This document shows positions 1 through 9,665 of a DNA stretch of 64,000 nucleotides, one piece after another. Where the stretch lies: contig NW_026870438.1 in NCBI RefSeq assembly GCF_963576545.1, positions 1,178,001-1,242,000 of the forward strand, given 5' to 3'. The DNA comes from Limanda limanda (lineage: Eukaryota > Chordata > Actinopteri > Pleuronectiformes > Pleuronectidae). The notes beneath the pieces were generated by a model, which saw nothing but the letters and a program-made list of their open reading frames with translations, was not told the DNA's origin and made no database searches. A program made the translations under genes and the position numbers. Position 1 is the stretch's first letter. Each line of letters begins with the position of its first letter.

Positions 1-23
1 GATCGGTACCATCCTTGAGCTTC

Positions 24-36
24 TCCGACTTTCGGA
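24..36 (+). other. Small inverted repeat directly 5' of the telomere-like block
   Basis: TCCGA (24-28) and TCGGA (32-36) form a perfect 5-bp inverted repeat with a 3-nt loop, one base before the first G-tract. It recurs in almost every A head. The stem is short, so it may have no structural role. Confidence 0.5.
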
Positions 37-37
37 A

Positions 38-58
38 GGGTTAGGGTTAGGGTTAGGG
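38..58 (+). repeat. Embedded telomere-like block: GGG(TTAGGG)3, potential G-quadruplex
   Basis: Each full-length A head has a GGG followed by three TTAGGG units. That makes four G3 tracts separated by TTA loops, the minimum for one intramolecular G-quadruplex of the vertebrate-telomere type. The G-rich strand is always the plus strand. It is followed by ATGAAAGCACATAGG, not by more telomere repeats, so this is an interstitial motif and not a chromosome end. The block is absent from B monomers. Folding is an inference from sequence. Confidence 0.95.
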
Positions 59-78
59 ATGAAAGCACATAGGAGAAA

Positions 79-123
79 GAGATATTCTTGAATAACTTTT
101 TTTGTGAAGGTCGGAGAGACTTG
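79..123 (+). repeat. 45-bp invariant core shared by A and B monomers
   Basis: The stretch from GAGATATTCTTGAATAAC through the T7 run to GGAGAGACTTG is the same in A (79-123) and B (1212-1256). The heads and tails around it differ clearly. It contains the palindrome TTCTTGAA (85-92) and a T7 run (97-103). Changes are rare: a T-run substitution at 2052, TTCTTTTG variants near 11043, 13595 and 15360, GTAAAGG variants from 29.7 kb onward, and GAAAAAC near 27690 and 48858. The strong conservation between diverged monomers suggests either selection, such as protein binding or nucleosome phasing, or that the core is where recombination joins modules. Confidence 0.85.
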
Positions 124-133
124 CAAGTAGGCT

Positions 134-155
134 CTACCCCCACTAAATGGGGTAG
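134..155 (+). other. Inverted repeat in the A tail (7-bp stem, 8-nt loop)
   Basis: CTACCCC (134-140) pairs with GGGGTAG (149-155) around the loop CACTAAAT. It is present in every A-type tail, including the tails of B monomers. Many B tails carry GGGGTTG instead of GGGGTAG, which leaves one mismatch. Some A tails carry CTACTCC. The stem is therefore common but not strictly maintained. Confidence 0.6.
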
Positions 156-1101
156 CGCGCATCGATCGGTACCATCCTTGAGCTTCTCCGACTTTTGGAA
201 GGGTTAGGGTTAGGGTTAGGGATGAAAGCACATAGGAGAAAGAGATATTCTTGAATAACTTTTTTTGTGAAGGTCGGAGAGACTTGCAAGTAGGCTCTAC
301 CCCCACTAAATGGGGTAGCGCGCATCGATCGGTACCATCCTTGAGCTTCTCCGACTTTCGGAAGGGTTAGGGTTAGGGTTAGGGATGAAAGCACATAGGA
401 GAAAGAGATATTCTTGAATAACTTTTTTTGTGAAGGTCGGAGAGACTTGCAAGTAGGCTTTACCCCCACTAAATGGGGTAGCGCGCATCGATCGGTACCA
501 TCCTTGAGCTTCTCCGACTTTCGGAAGGGTTAGGGTTAGGGTTAGGGATGAAAGCACATAGGAGAAAGAGATATTCTTGAATAACTTTTTTTGTGAAGGT
601 CGGAGAGACTTGCAAGTAGGCTCTACCCCCACTAAATGGGGTAGCGCGCATCGATCGGTACCATCCTTGAGCTTCTCCGACTTTCGGAAGGGTTAGGGTT
701 AGGGTTAGGGATGAAAGCACATAGGAGAAAGAGATATTCTTGAATAACTTTTTTTGTGAAGGTCGGAGAGACTTGCAAGTAGGCTCTACCCCCACTAAAT
801 GGGGTAGCGCACATCGATCAGTACCATCCTTGAGCTTCTCCGACTTTCGGAAGGGTTAGGGTTAGGGTTAGGGATGAAAGCACATAGGAGAAAGAGATAT
901 TCTTGAATAACTTTTTTTGTGAAGGTCGGAGAGACTTGCAAGTAGGCTCTACCCCCACTAAATGGGGTAGCGCGCATCGATCGGTACCATCCTTGAGCTT
1001 CTCCGACTTTCGGAAGGGTTAGGGTTAGGGTTAGGGATGAAAGCACATAGGAGAAAGAGATATTCTTGAATAACTTTTTTTGTGAAGGTCGGAGAGACTT
1101 G

Positions 1102-1141
1102 GAAAGTGGTTGCATCTGGACTAATTTGGGTCCTGCGGATC
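1102..1141 (+). repeat. X-tail: alternative 40-bp tail that precedes every B head but two
   Basis: In A monomers followed by B, the tail starts GGAAAGTGGTTGCATCTGG after CTT and continues through ACTAATTTGGGTCCTGCGG to the B boundary. It replaces the A tail and has the same 40-bp length. X-tail and B-head therefore travel as one 110-bp connector between two cores. A GAAAAGTGG variant of the X-tail is frequent from 15.9 kb onward. The two exceptions, where a B head follows an A tail, are at 26330 and 47498. Confidence 0.9.
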
Positions 1142-1296
1142 GATTGGTACCATCCCCGAGCTTGTACGACCTTCGGAAGAGGTCGACCGACGAAATTCCC
1201 CCAAATCTGAGGAGATATTCTTGAATAACTTTTTTTGTGAAGGTCGGAGAGACTTGGAGGTAGGCTCTACCCCCACTAAATGGGGTAGCGCGCATC
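1142..1296 (+). repeat. Type B monomer, reference copy (155 bp)
   Basis: The B head (1142-1211, 70 bp) starts GATTGGTACCATCCCCGAGC. It aligns to the first ~38 bases of A and then diverges: GGTCGACCGACG and ATTCCCCCAAATCTG replace the telomere-like block. The 45-bp core (1212-1256) and an A-type tail (1257-1296) follow. In the first 19 kb B heads start at 1142, 2438, 2919, 3400, 4696, 5177, 5821, 6948, 7429, 8387, 9194, 10158, 10639, 11108, 12072, 12710, 13191, 13660, 14624, 15425, 15906, 16387, 17030, 17505, 18149 and 18787. A and B are clearly homologous, so B either lost the telomere block or A gained it. Confidence 0.96.
1167..1185 (+). other. Inverted repeat in the B head (6-bp stem, 7-nt loop)
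   Basis: CGACCT (1167-1172) and AGGTCG (1180-1185) form a perfect stem around TCGGAAG. It lies where the A head has its own 5-bp stem and telomere block, so both head types place a short hairpin at this position. It recurs in nearly all B heads. Confidence 0.5.
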
Positions 1297-3076
1297 GATC
1301 GGTACCATCCTTGAGCTTCTCCGACTTTCGGAAGGGTTAGGGTTAGGGTTAGGGATGAAAGCACATAGGAGAAAGAGATATTCTTGAATAACTTTTTTTG
1401 TGAAGGTCGGAGAGACTTGCAAGTAGGCTCTACCCCCACTAAATGGGGTAGCGCGCATCGATCGGTACCATCCTTGAGCTTCTCCGACTTTCGGAAGGGT
1501 TAGGGTTAGGGTTAGGGATGAAAGCACATAGGAGAAAGAGATATTCTTGAATAACTTTTTTTGTGAAGGTCGGAGAGACTTGCAAGTAGGCTCTACCCCC
1601 ACTAAATGGGGTAGCGCGCATCGATCGGTACCATCCTTGAGCTTCTCCGACTTTTGGAAGGGTTAGGGTTAGGGTTAGGGATGAAAGCACATAGGAGAAA
1701 GAGATATTCTTGAATAACTTTTTTTGTGAAGGTCGGAGAGACTTGCAAGTAGGCTCTACCCCCACTAAATGGGGTAGCGCGCATCGATCGGTACCATCCT
1801 TGAGCTTCTCCGACTTTCGGAAGGGTTAGGGTTAGGGTTAGGGATGAAAGCACATAGGAGAAAGAGATATTCTTGAATAACTTTTTTTGTGAAGGTCGGA
1901 GAGACTTGCAAGTAGGCTCTACCCCCACTAAATGGGGTAGCGCGCATCGATCGGTACCATCCTTGAGCTTCTCCGACTTTCGGAAGGGTTAGGGTTAGGG
2001 TTAGGGATGAAAGCACATAGGAGAAAGAGATATTCTTGAATAACTTTTTTTTTGAAGGTCGGAGAGACTTGCAAGTAGGCTCTACCCCCACTAAATGGGG
2101 TAGCGCACATCGATCAGTACCATCCTTGAGCTTCTCCGACTTTCGGAAGGGTTAGGGTTAGGGTTAGGGATGAAAGCACATAGGAGAAAGAGATATTCTT
2201 GAATAACTTTTTTTGTGAAGGTCGGAGAGACTTGCAAGTAGGCTCTACCCCCACTAAATGGGGTAGCGCGCATCGATCGGTACCATCCTTGAGCTTCTCC
2301 GACTTTCGGAAGGGTTAGGGTTAGGGTTAGGGATGAAAGCACATAGGAGAAAGAGATATTCTTGAATAACTTTTTTTGTGAAGGTCGGAGAGACTTGGAA
2401 AGTGGTTGCATCTGGACTAATTTGGGTCCTGCGGATCGATTGGTACCATCCCCGAGCTTGTACGACCTTCGGAAGAGGTCGACCGACGAAATTCCCCCAA
2501 ATCTGAGGAGATATTCTTGAATAACTTTTTTTGTGAAGGTCGGAGAGACTTGCAAGTAGGCTCTACCCCCACTAAATGGGGTAGCGCGCATCGATCGGTA
2601 CCATCCTTGAGCTTCTCCGACTTTCGGAAGGGTTAGGGTTAGGGTTAGGGATGAAAGCACATAGGAGAAAGAGATATTCTTGAATAACTTTTTTTGTGAA
2701 GGTCGGAGAGACTTGCAAGTAGGCTCTACCCCCACTAAATGGGGTAGCGCGCATCGATCGGTACCATCCTTGAGCTTCTCCGACTTTCGGAAGGGTTAGG
2801 GTTAGGGTTAGGGATGAAAGCACATAGGAGAAAGAGATATTCTTGAATAACTTTTTTTGTGAAGGTCGGAGAGACTTGGAAAGTGGTTGCATCTGGACTA
2901 ATTTGGGTCCTGCGGATCGATTGGTACCATCCCCGAGCTTGTACGACCTTCGGAAGAGGTCGACCGACGAAATTCCCCCAAATCTGAGGAGATATTCTTG
3001 AATAACTTTTTTTGTGAAGGTCGGAGAGACTTGCAAGTAGGCTCTAACCCCACTAAATGGGGTTGCGCGCATCGAT

Positions 3077-5334
3077 CGGTACCATCCTTGAGCTTCTCCG
3101 ACTTTCGGAAGGGTTAGGGTTAGGGTTAGGGATGAAAGCACATAGGAGAAAGAGATATTCTTGAATAACTTTTTTTGTGAAGGTCGGAGAGACTTGCAAG
3201 TAGGCTCTACCCCCACTAAATGGGGTAGCGCGCATCGATCGGTACCATCCTTGAGCTTCTCCGACTTTCGGAAGGGTTAGGGTTAGGGTTAGGGATGAAA
3301 GCACATAGGAGAAAGAGATATTCTTGAATAACTTTTTTTGTGAAGGTCGGAGAGACTTGGAAAGTGGTTGCATCTGGACTAATTTGGGTCCTGCGGATCG
3401 ATTGGTACCATCCCCGAGCTTGTACGACCTTCGGAAGAGGTCGACCGACGAAATTCCCCCAAATCTGAGGAGATATTCTTGAATAACTTTTTTTGTGAAG
3501 GTCGGAGAGACTTGGAGGTAGGCTCTACCCCCACTAAATGGGGTAGCGCGCATCGATCGGTACCATCCTTGAGCTTCTCCGACTTTCGGAAGGGTTAGGG
3601 TTAGGGTTAGGGATGAAAGCACATAGGAGAAAGAGATATTCTTGAATAACTTTTTTTGTGAAGGTCGGAGAGACTTGCAAGTAGGCTCTACCCCCACTAA
3701 ATGGGGTAGCGCGCATCGATCGGTACCATCCTTGAGCTTCTCCGACTTTCGGAAGGGTTAGGGTTAGGGTTAGGGATGAAAGCACATAGGAGAAAGAGAT
3801 ATTCTTGAATAACTTTTTTTGTGAAGGTCGGAGAGACTTGCAAGTAGGCTCTACCCCCACTAAATGGGGTAGCGCGCATCGATCGGTACCATCCTTGAGC
3901 TTCTCCGACTTTTGGAAGGGTTAGGGTTAGGGTTAGGGATGAAAGCACATAGGAGAAAGAGATATTCTTGAATAACTTTTTTTGTGAAGGTCGGAGAGAC
4001 TTGCAAGTAGGCTCTACCCCCACTAAATGGGGTAGCGCGCATCGATCGGTACCATCCTTGAGCTTCTCCGACTTTCGGAAGGGTTAGGGTTAGGGTTAGG
4101 GATGAAAGCACATAGGAGAAAGAGATATTCTTGAATAACTTTTTTTGTGAAGGTCGGAGAGACTTGCAAGTAGGCTCTACCCCCACTAAATGGGGTAGCG
4201 CGCATCGATCGGTACCATCCTTGAGCTTCTCCGACTTTCGGAAGGGTTAGGGTTAGGGTTAGGGATGAAAGCACATAGGAGAAAGAGATATTCTTGAATA
4301 ACTTTTTTTGTGAAGGTCGGAGAGACTTGCAAGTAGGCTCTACCCCCACTAAATGGGGTAGCGCACATCGATCAGTACCATCCTTGAGCTTCTCCGACTT
4401 TCGGAAGGGTTAGGGTTAGGGTTAGGGATGAAAGCACATAGGAGAAAGAGATATTCTTGAATAACTTTTTTTGTGAAGGTCGGAGAGACTTGCAAGTAGG
4501 CTCTACCCCCACTAAATGGGGTAGCGCGCATCGATCGGTACCATCCTTGAGCTTCTCCGACTTTCGGAAGGGTTAGGGTTAGGGTTAGGGATGAAAGCAC
4601 ATAGGAGAAAGAGATATTCTTGAATAACTTTTTTTGTGAAGGTCGGAGAGACTTGGAAAGTGGTTGCATCTGGACTAATTTGGGTCCTGCGGATCGATTG
4701 GTACCATCCCCGAGCTTGTACGACCTTCGGAAGAGGTCGACCGACGAAATTCCCCCAAATCTGAGGAGATATTCTTGAATAACTTTTTTTGTGAAGGTCG
4801 GAGAGACTTGCAAGTAGGCTCTACCCCCACTAAATGGGGTAGCGCGCATCGATCGGTACCATCCTTGAGCTTCTCCGACTTTCGGAAGGGTTAGGGTTAG
4901 GGTTAGGGATGAAAGCACATAGGAGAAAGAGATATTCTTGAATAACTTTTTTTGTGAAGGTCGGAGAGACTTGCAAGTAGGCTCTACCCCCACTAAATGG
5001 GGTAGCGCGCATCGATCGGTACCATCCTTGAGCTTCTCCGACTTTCGGAAGGGTTAGGGTTAGGGTTAGGGATGAAAGCACATAGGAGAAAGAGATATTC
5101 TTGAATAACTTTTTTTGTGAAGGTCGGAGAGACTTGGAAAGTGGTTGCATCTGGACTAATTTGGGTCCTGCGGATCGATTGGTACCATCCCCGAGCTTGT
5201 ACGACCTTCGGAAGAGGTCGACCGACGAAATTCCCCCAAATCTGAGGAGATATTCTTGAATAACTTTTTTTGTGAAGGTCGGAGAGACTTGCAAGTAGGC
5301 TCTAACCCCACTAAATGGGGTTGCGCGCATCGAT
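3077..5334 (+). repeat. 2,258-bp higher-order duplication, copy 2
   Basis: This is the direct tandem partner of 819-3076. It has the same monomer order and markers, and similarity continues to about 5616, where an X-tail in copy 1 (near 3358) aligns with an A tail. B heads are at 3400, 4696 and 5177. The A-only run is 3555-4695. Confidence 0.85.
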
Positions 5335-8300
5335 CGGTACCATCCTTGAGCTTCTCCGACTTTCGGAAGGGTTAGGGTTAGGGTTAGGGATGAAAGCACA
5401 TAGGAGAAAGAGATATTCTTGAATAACTTTTTTTGTGAAGGTCGGAGAGACTTGCAAGTAGGCTCTACCCCCACTAAATGGGGTAGCGCGCATCGATCGG
5501 TACCATCCTTGAGCTTCTCCGACTTTCGGAAGGGTTAGGGTTAGGGTTAGGGATGAAAGCACATAGGAGAAAGAGATATTCTTGAATAACTTTTTTTGTG
5601 AAGGTCGGAGAGACTTGCAAGTAGGCTCTACCCCCACTAAATGGGGTAGCGCGCATCGATCGGTACCATCCTTGAGCTTCTCCGACTTTCGGAAGGGTTA
5701 GGGTTAGGGTTAGGGATGAAAGCACATAGGAGAAAGAGATATTCTTGAATAACTTTTTTTGTGAAGGTCGGAGAGACTTGGAAAGTGGTTGCATCTGGAC
5801 TAATTTGGGTCCTGCGGATCGATCGGTACTATCCCCGAGCTTGTACGACCTTCGGAAGAGGTCGACCGACGAAATTCCCCCAAATCTGAGGAGATATTCT
5901 TGAATAACTTTTTTTGTGAAGGTCGGAGAGACTTGCAAGTAGGCTCTACCCCCACTAAATGGGGTAGCGCGCATCGATCGGTACCATCCTTGAGCTTCTC
6001 CGACTTTCGGAAGGGTTAGGGTTAGGGTTAGGGATGAAAGCACATAGGAGAAAGAGATATTCTTGAATAACTTTTTTTGTGAAGGTCGGAGAGACTTGCA
6101 AGTAGGCTCTACCCCCACTAAATGGGGTAGCGCGCATCGATCGGTACCATCCTTGAGCTTCTCCGACTTTTGGAAGGGTTAGGGTTAGGGTTAGGGATGA
6201 AAGCACATAGGAGAAAGAGATATTCTTGAATAACTTTTTTTGTGAAGGTCGGAGAGACTTGCAAGTAGGCTCTACCCCCACTAAATGGGGTAGCGCGCAT
6301 CGATCGGTACCATCCTTGAGCTTCTCCGACTTTCGGAAGGGTTAGGGTTAGGGTTAGGGATGAAAGCACATAGGAGAAAGAGATATTCTTGAATAACTTT
6401 TTTTGTGAAGGTCGGAGAGACTTGCAAGTAGGCTCTACCCCCACTAAATGGGGTAGCGCGCATCGATCGGTACCATCCTTGAGCTTCTCCGACTTTCGGA
6501 AGGGTTAGGGTTAGGGATGAAAGCACATAGGAGAAAGAGATATTCTTGAATAACTTTTTTTGTGAAGGTCGGAGAGACTTGCAAGTAGGCTCTACCCCCA
6601 CTAAATGGGGTAGCGCGCATCGATCGGTACCATCCTTGAGCTTCTCCGACTTTCGGAAGGGTTAGGGTTAGGGTTAGGGATGAAAGCACATAGGAGAAAG
6701 AGATATTCTTGAATAACTTTTTTTGTGAAGGTCGGAGAGACTTGCAAGTAGGCTCTACCCCCACTAAATGGGGTAGCGCGCATCGATCGGTACCATCCTT
6801 GAGCTTCTCCGACTTTCGGAAGGGTTAGGGTTAGGGTTAGGGATGAAAGCACATAGGAGAAAGAGATATTCTTGAATAACTTTTTTTGTGAAGGTCGGAG
6901 AGACTTGGAAAGTGGTTGCATCTGGACTAATTTGGGTCCTGCAGATCGATTGGTACCATCCCCGAGCTTGTACGACCTTCGGAAGAGGTCGACCGACGAA
7001 ATTCCCCCAAATCTGAGGAGATATTCTTGAATAACTTTTTTTGTGAAGGTCGGAGAGACTTGCAAGTAGGCTCTACCCCCACTAAATGGGGTAGCGCGCA
7101 TCGATCGGTACCATCCTTGAGCTTCTCCGACTTTCGGAAGGGTTAGGGTTAGGGTTAGGGATGAAAGCACATAGGAGAAAGAGATATTCTTGAATAACTT
7201 TTTTTGTGAAGGTCGGAGAGACTTGCAAGTAGGCTCTACCCCCACTAAATGGGGTAGCGCGCATCGATCGGTACCATCCTTGAGCTTCTCCGACTTTTGG
7301 AAGGGTTAGGGTTAGGGTTAGGGATGAAAGCACATAGGAGAAAGAGATATTCTTGAATAACTTTTTTTGTGAAGGTCGGAGAGACTTGGAAAGTGGTTGC
7401 ATCTGGACTAATTTGGGTCCTGCAGATCGATTGGTACCATCCCCGAGCTTGTACGACCTTCGGAAGAGGTCGACCGACGAAATTCCCCCAAATCTGAGGA
7501 GATATTCTTGAATAACTTTTTTTGTGAAGGTCGGAGAGACTTGCAAGTAGGCTCTACCCCCACTAAATGGGGTAGCGCGCATCGATCGGTACCATCCTTG
7601 AGCTTCTCCGACTTTCGGAAGGGTTAGGGTTAGGGTTAGGGATGAAAGCACATAGGAGAAAGAGATATTCTTGAATAACTTTTTTTGTGAAGGTCGGAGA
7701 GACTTGCAAGTAGGCTTTACCCCCACTAAATGGGGTAGCGCGCATCGATCGGTACCATCCTTGAGCTTCTCCGACTTTTGGAAGGGTTAGGGTTAGGGTT
7801 AGGGATGAAAGCACATAGGAGAAAGAGATATTCTTGAATAACTTTTTTTGTGAAGGTCGGAGAGACTTGCAAGTAGGCTCTACCCCCACTAAATGGGGTA
7901 GCGCGCATCGATCGGTACCATCCTTGAGCTTCTCCGACTTTCGGAAGGGTTAGGGTTAGGGTTAGGGATGAAAGCACATAGGAGAAAGAGATATTCTTGA
8001 ATAACTTTTTTTGTGAAGGTCGGAGAGACTTGCAAGTAGGCTCTACCCCCACTAAATGGGGTAGCGCGCATCGATCGGTACCATCCTTGAGCTTCTCCGA
8101 CTTTCGGAAGGGTTAGGGTTAGGGATGAAAGCACATAGGAGAAAGAGATATTCTTGAATAACTTTTTTTGTGAAGGTCGGAGAGACTTGCAAGTAGGCTC
8201 TACCCCCACTAAATGGGGTAGCGCGCATCGATCGGTACCATCCTTGAGCTTCTCCGACTTTTGGAAGGGTTAGGGTTAGGGATGAAAGCACATAGGAGAA

Positions 8301-9665
8301 AGAGATATTCTTGAATAACTTTTTTTGTGAAGGTCGGAGAGACTTGGAAAGTGGTTGCATCTGGACTAATTTGGGTCCTGCGGATCGATTGGTACCATCC
8401 CCGAGCTTGTACGACCTTCGGAAGAGGTCGACCGACGAAATTCCCCCAAATCTGAGGAGATATTCTTGAATAACTTTTTTTGTGAAGGTCGGAGAGACTT
8501 GCAAGTAGGCTCTACTCCCACTAAATGGGGTTGCGCGCATCGATCGGTACCATCCTTGAGCTTCTCCGACTTTCGGAAGGGTTAGGGTTAGGGTTAGGGA
8601 TGAAAGCACATAGGAGAAAGAGATATTCTTGAATAACTTTTTTTGTGAAGGTCGGAGAGACTTGCAAGTAGGCTCTACCCCCACTAAATGGGGTAGCGCG
8701 CATCGATCGGTACCATCCTTGAGCTTCTCCGACTTTCGGAAGGGTTAGGGTTAGGGTTAGGGATGAAAGCACATAGGAGAAAGAGATATTCTTGAATAAC
8801 TTTTTTTGTGAAGGTCGGAGAGACTTGCAAGTAGGCTCTACCCCCACTAAATGGGGTAGCGCACATCGATCAGTACCATCCTTGAGCTTCTCCGACTTTC
8901 GGAAGGGTTAGGGTTAGGGTTAGGGATGAAAGCACATAGGAGAAAGAGATATTCTTGAATAACTTTTTTTGTGAAGGTCGGAGAGACTTGCAAGTAGGCT
9001 CTACCCCCACTAAATGGGGTAGCGCGCATCGATCGGTACCATCCTTGAGCTTCTCCGACTTTCGGAAGGGTTAGGGTTAGGGTTAGGGATGAAAGCACAT
9101 AGGAGAAAGAGATATTCTTGAATAACTTTTTTTGTGAAGGTCGGAGAGACTTGGAAAGTGGTTGCATCTGGACTAATTTGGGTCCTGCGGATCGATTGGT
9201 ACCATCCCCGAGCTTGTACGACCTTCGGAAGAGGTCGACCGACGAAATTCCCCCAAATCTGAGGAGATATTCTTGAATAACTTTTTTTGTGAAGGTCGGA
9301 GAGACTTGGAGGTAGGCTCTACCCCCACTAAATGGGGTAGCGCGCATCGATCGGTACCATCCTTGAGCTTCTCCGACTTTCGGAAGGGTTAGGGTTAGGG
9401 TTAGGGATGAAAGCACATAGGAGAAAGAGATATTCTTGAATAACTTTTTTTGTGAAGGTCGGAGAGACTTGCAAGTAGGCTCTACCCCCACTAAATGGGG
9501 TAGCGCGCATCGATCGGTACCATCCTTGAGCTTCTCCGACTTTCGGAAGGGTTAGGGTTAGGGTTAGGGATGAAAGCACATAGGAGAAAGAGATATTCTT
9601 GAATAACTTTTTTTGTGAAGGTCGGAGAGACTTGCAAGTAGGCTCTACCCCCACTAAATGGGGTA
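5335..9665 (+). repeat. Mixed A/B stretch with first short A monomers
   Basis: B heads are at 5821, 6948, 7429, 8387 and 9194, separated by 6, 2, 5 and 4 A monomers. The B at 5821 begins GATCGGTACTATCCCCGAG, an A-like first four bases on a B head. X-tails before 6948 and 7429 share CTGCAGATCG, which points to local copying. Short A monomers are at 6465, 8073 and 8230. The TTTTGG marker recurs near 6170, 7293, 7778 and 8260. I saw no single clean large duplication here, but a block with TTTTGG-A, A, short A recurs at about 6.14-6.62 kb and 7.75-8.23 kb. Confidence 0.8.
6465..6621 (+). repeat. Short type A monomer (157 bp, one TTAGGG fewer), reference copy
   Basis: This A monomer has GGG followed by only two TTAGGG units, so three G-tracts, and is exactly 6 bp shorter. 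The 25 copies start at 6465, 8073, 8230, 10001, 10794, 10951, 11752, 12553, 13346, 13503, 14304, 15105, 17185, 18304, 25374, 26648, 27604, 30647, 33209, 35290, 46542, 47816, 48772, 51815 and 54377. Fourteen lie between 6.4 and 18.5 kb, and none is seen in 1-6.4 kb or after 54.5 kb. Loss of one unit by slippage or unequal exchange, followed by spread, is the simplest explanation. Confidence 0.93.

Larger units (their letters stand above)
1..163 (+). repeat. Type A monomer, reference copy (163 bp)
   Basis: This is a reference copy of the major monomer. It has three parts. The head (1-78) starts GATCGGTACCATCCTTGAGC and contains the telomere-like block at 38-58. The core (79-123) is 45 bp and identical in A and B. 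The tail (124-163) contains CCCCCACTAAATGGGG and ends GCGCGCATC. The next A starts at 164 with the same sequence apart from point variants. A monomers that precede a B monomer have a different 40-bp tail (see 1102-1141). About 290 copies of the A head occur in the window. Confidence 0.97.
819..3076 (+). repeat. 2,258-bp higher-order duplication, copy 1
   Basis: B heads at 1142, 2438 and 2919 match those at 3400, 4696 and 5177, all 2,258 bp downstream. Shared private markers include CTTGGAGGTAGG near 1255 and 3513, TTTTGG near 1656 and 3914, the GCGCACATCGATCAG boundary near 2110 and 4368, and CTCTAACCCC near 3047 and 5305. Seven consecutive A monomers (1297-2437) separate the first two B heads. 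A T-run substitution near 2052 is private to this copy. The exact breakpoint cannot be fixed because flanking monomers are consensus. Confidence 0.85.

Noticed and set aside
1171..1188. CENP-B box-like site in the B head (CTTCGGAAGAGGTCGACC)
   Set aside because: It has TTCG and the central A, but CGGG is not present at the required place (only 6 of 9 key bases fit). A heads fit no better.
5821..5975. A-to-B recombinant head at 5821
   Set aside because: Only the first bases (GATCGG) are A-like and a further change makes GGTACT; two point changes explain it as well as recombination.
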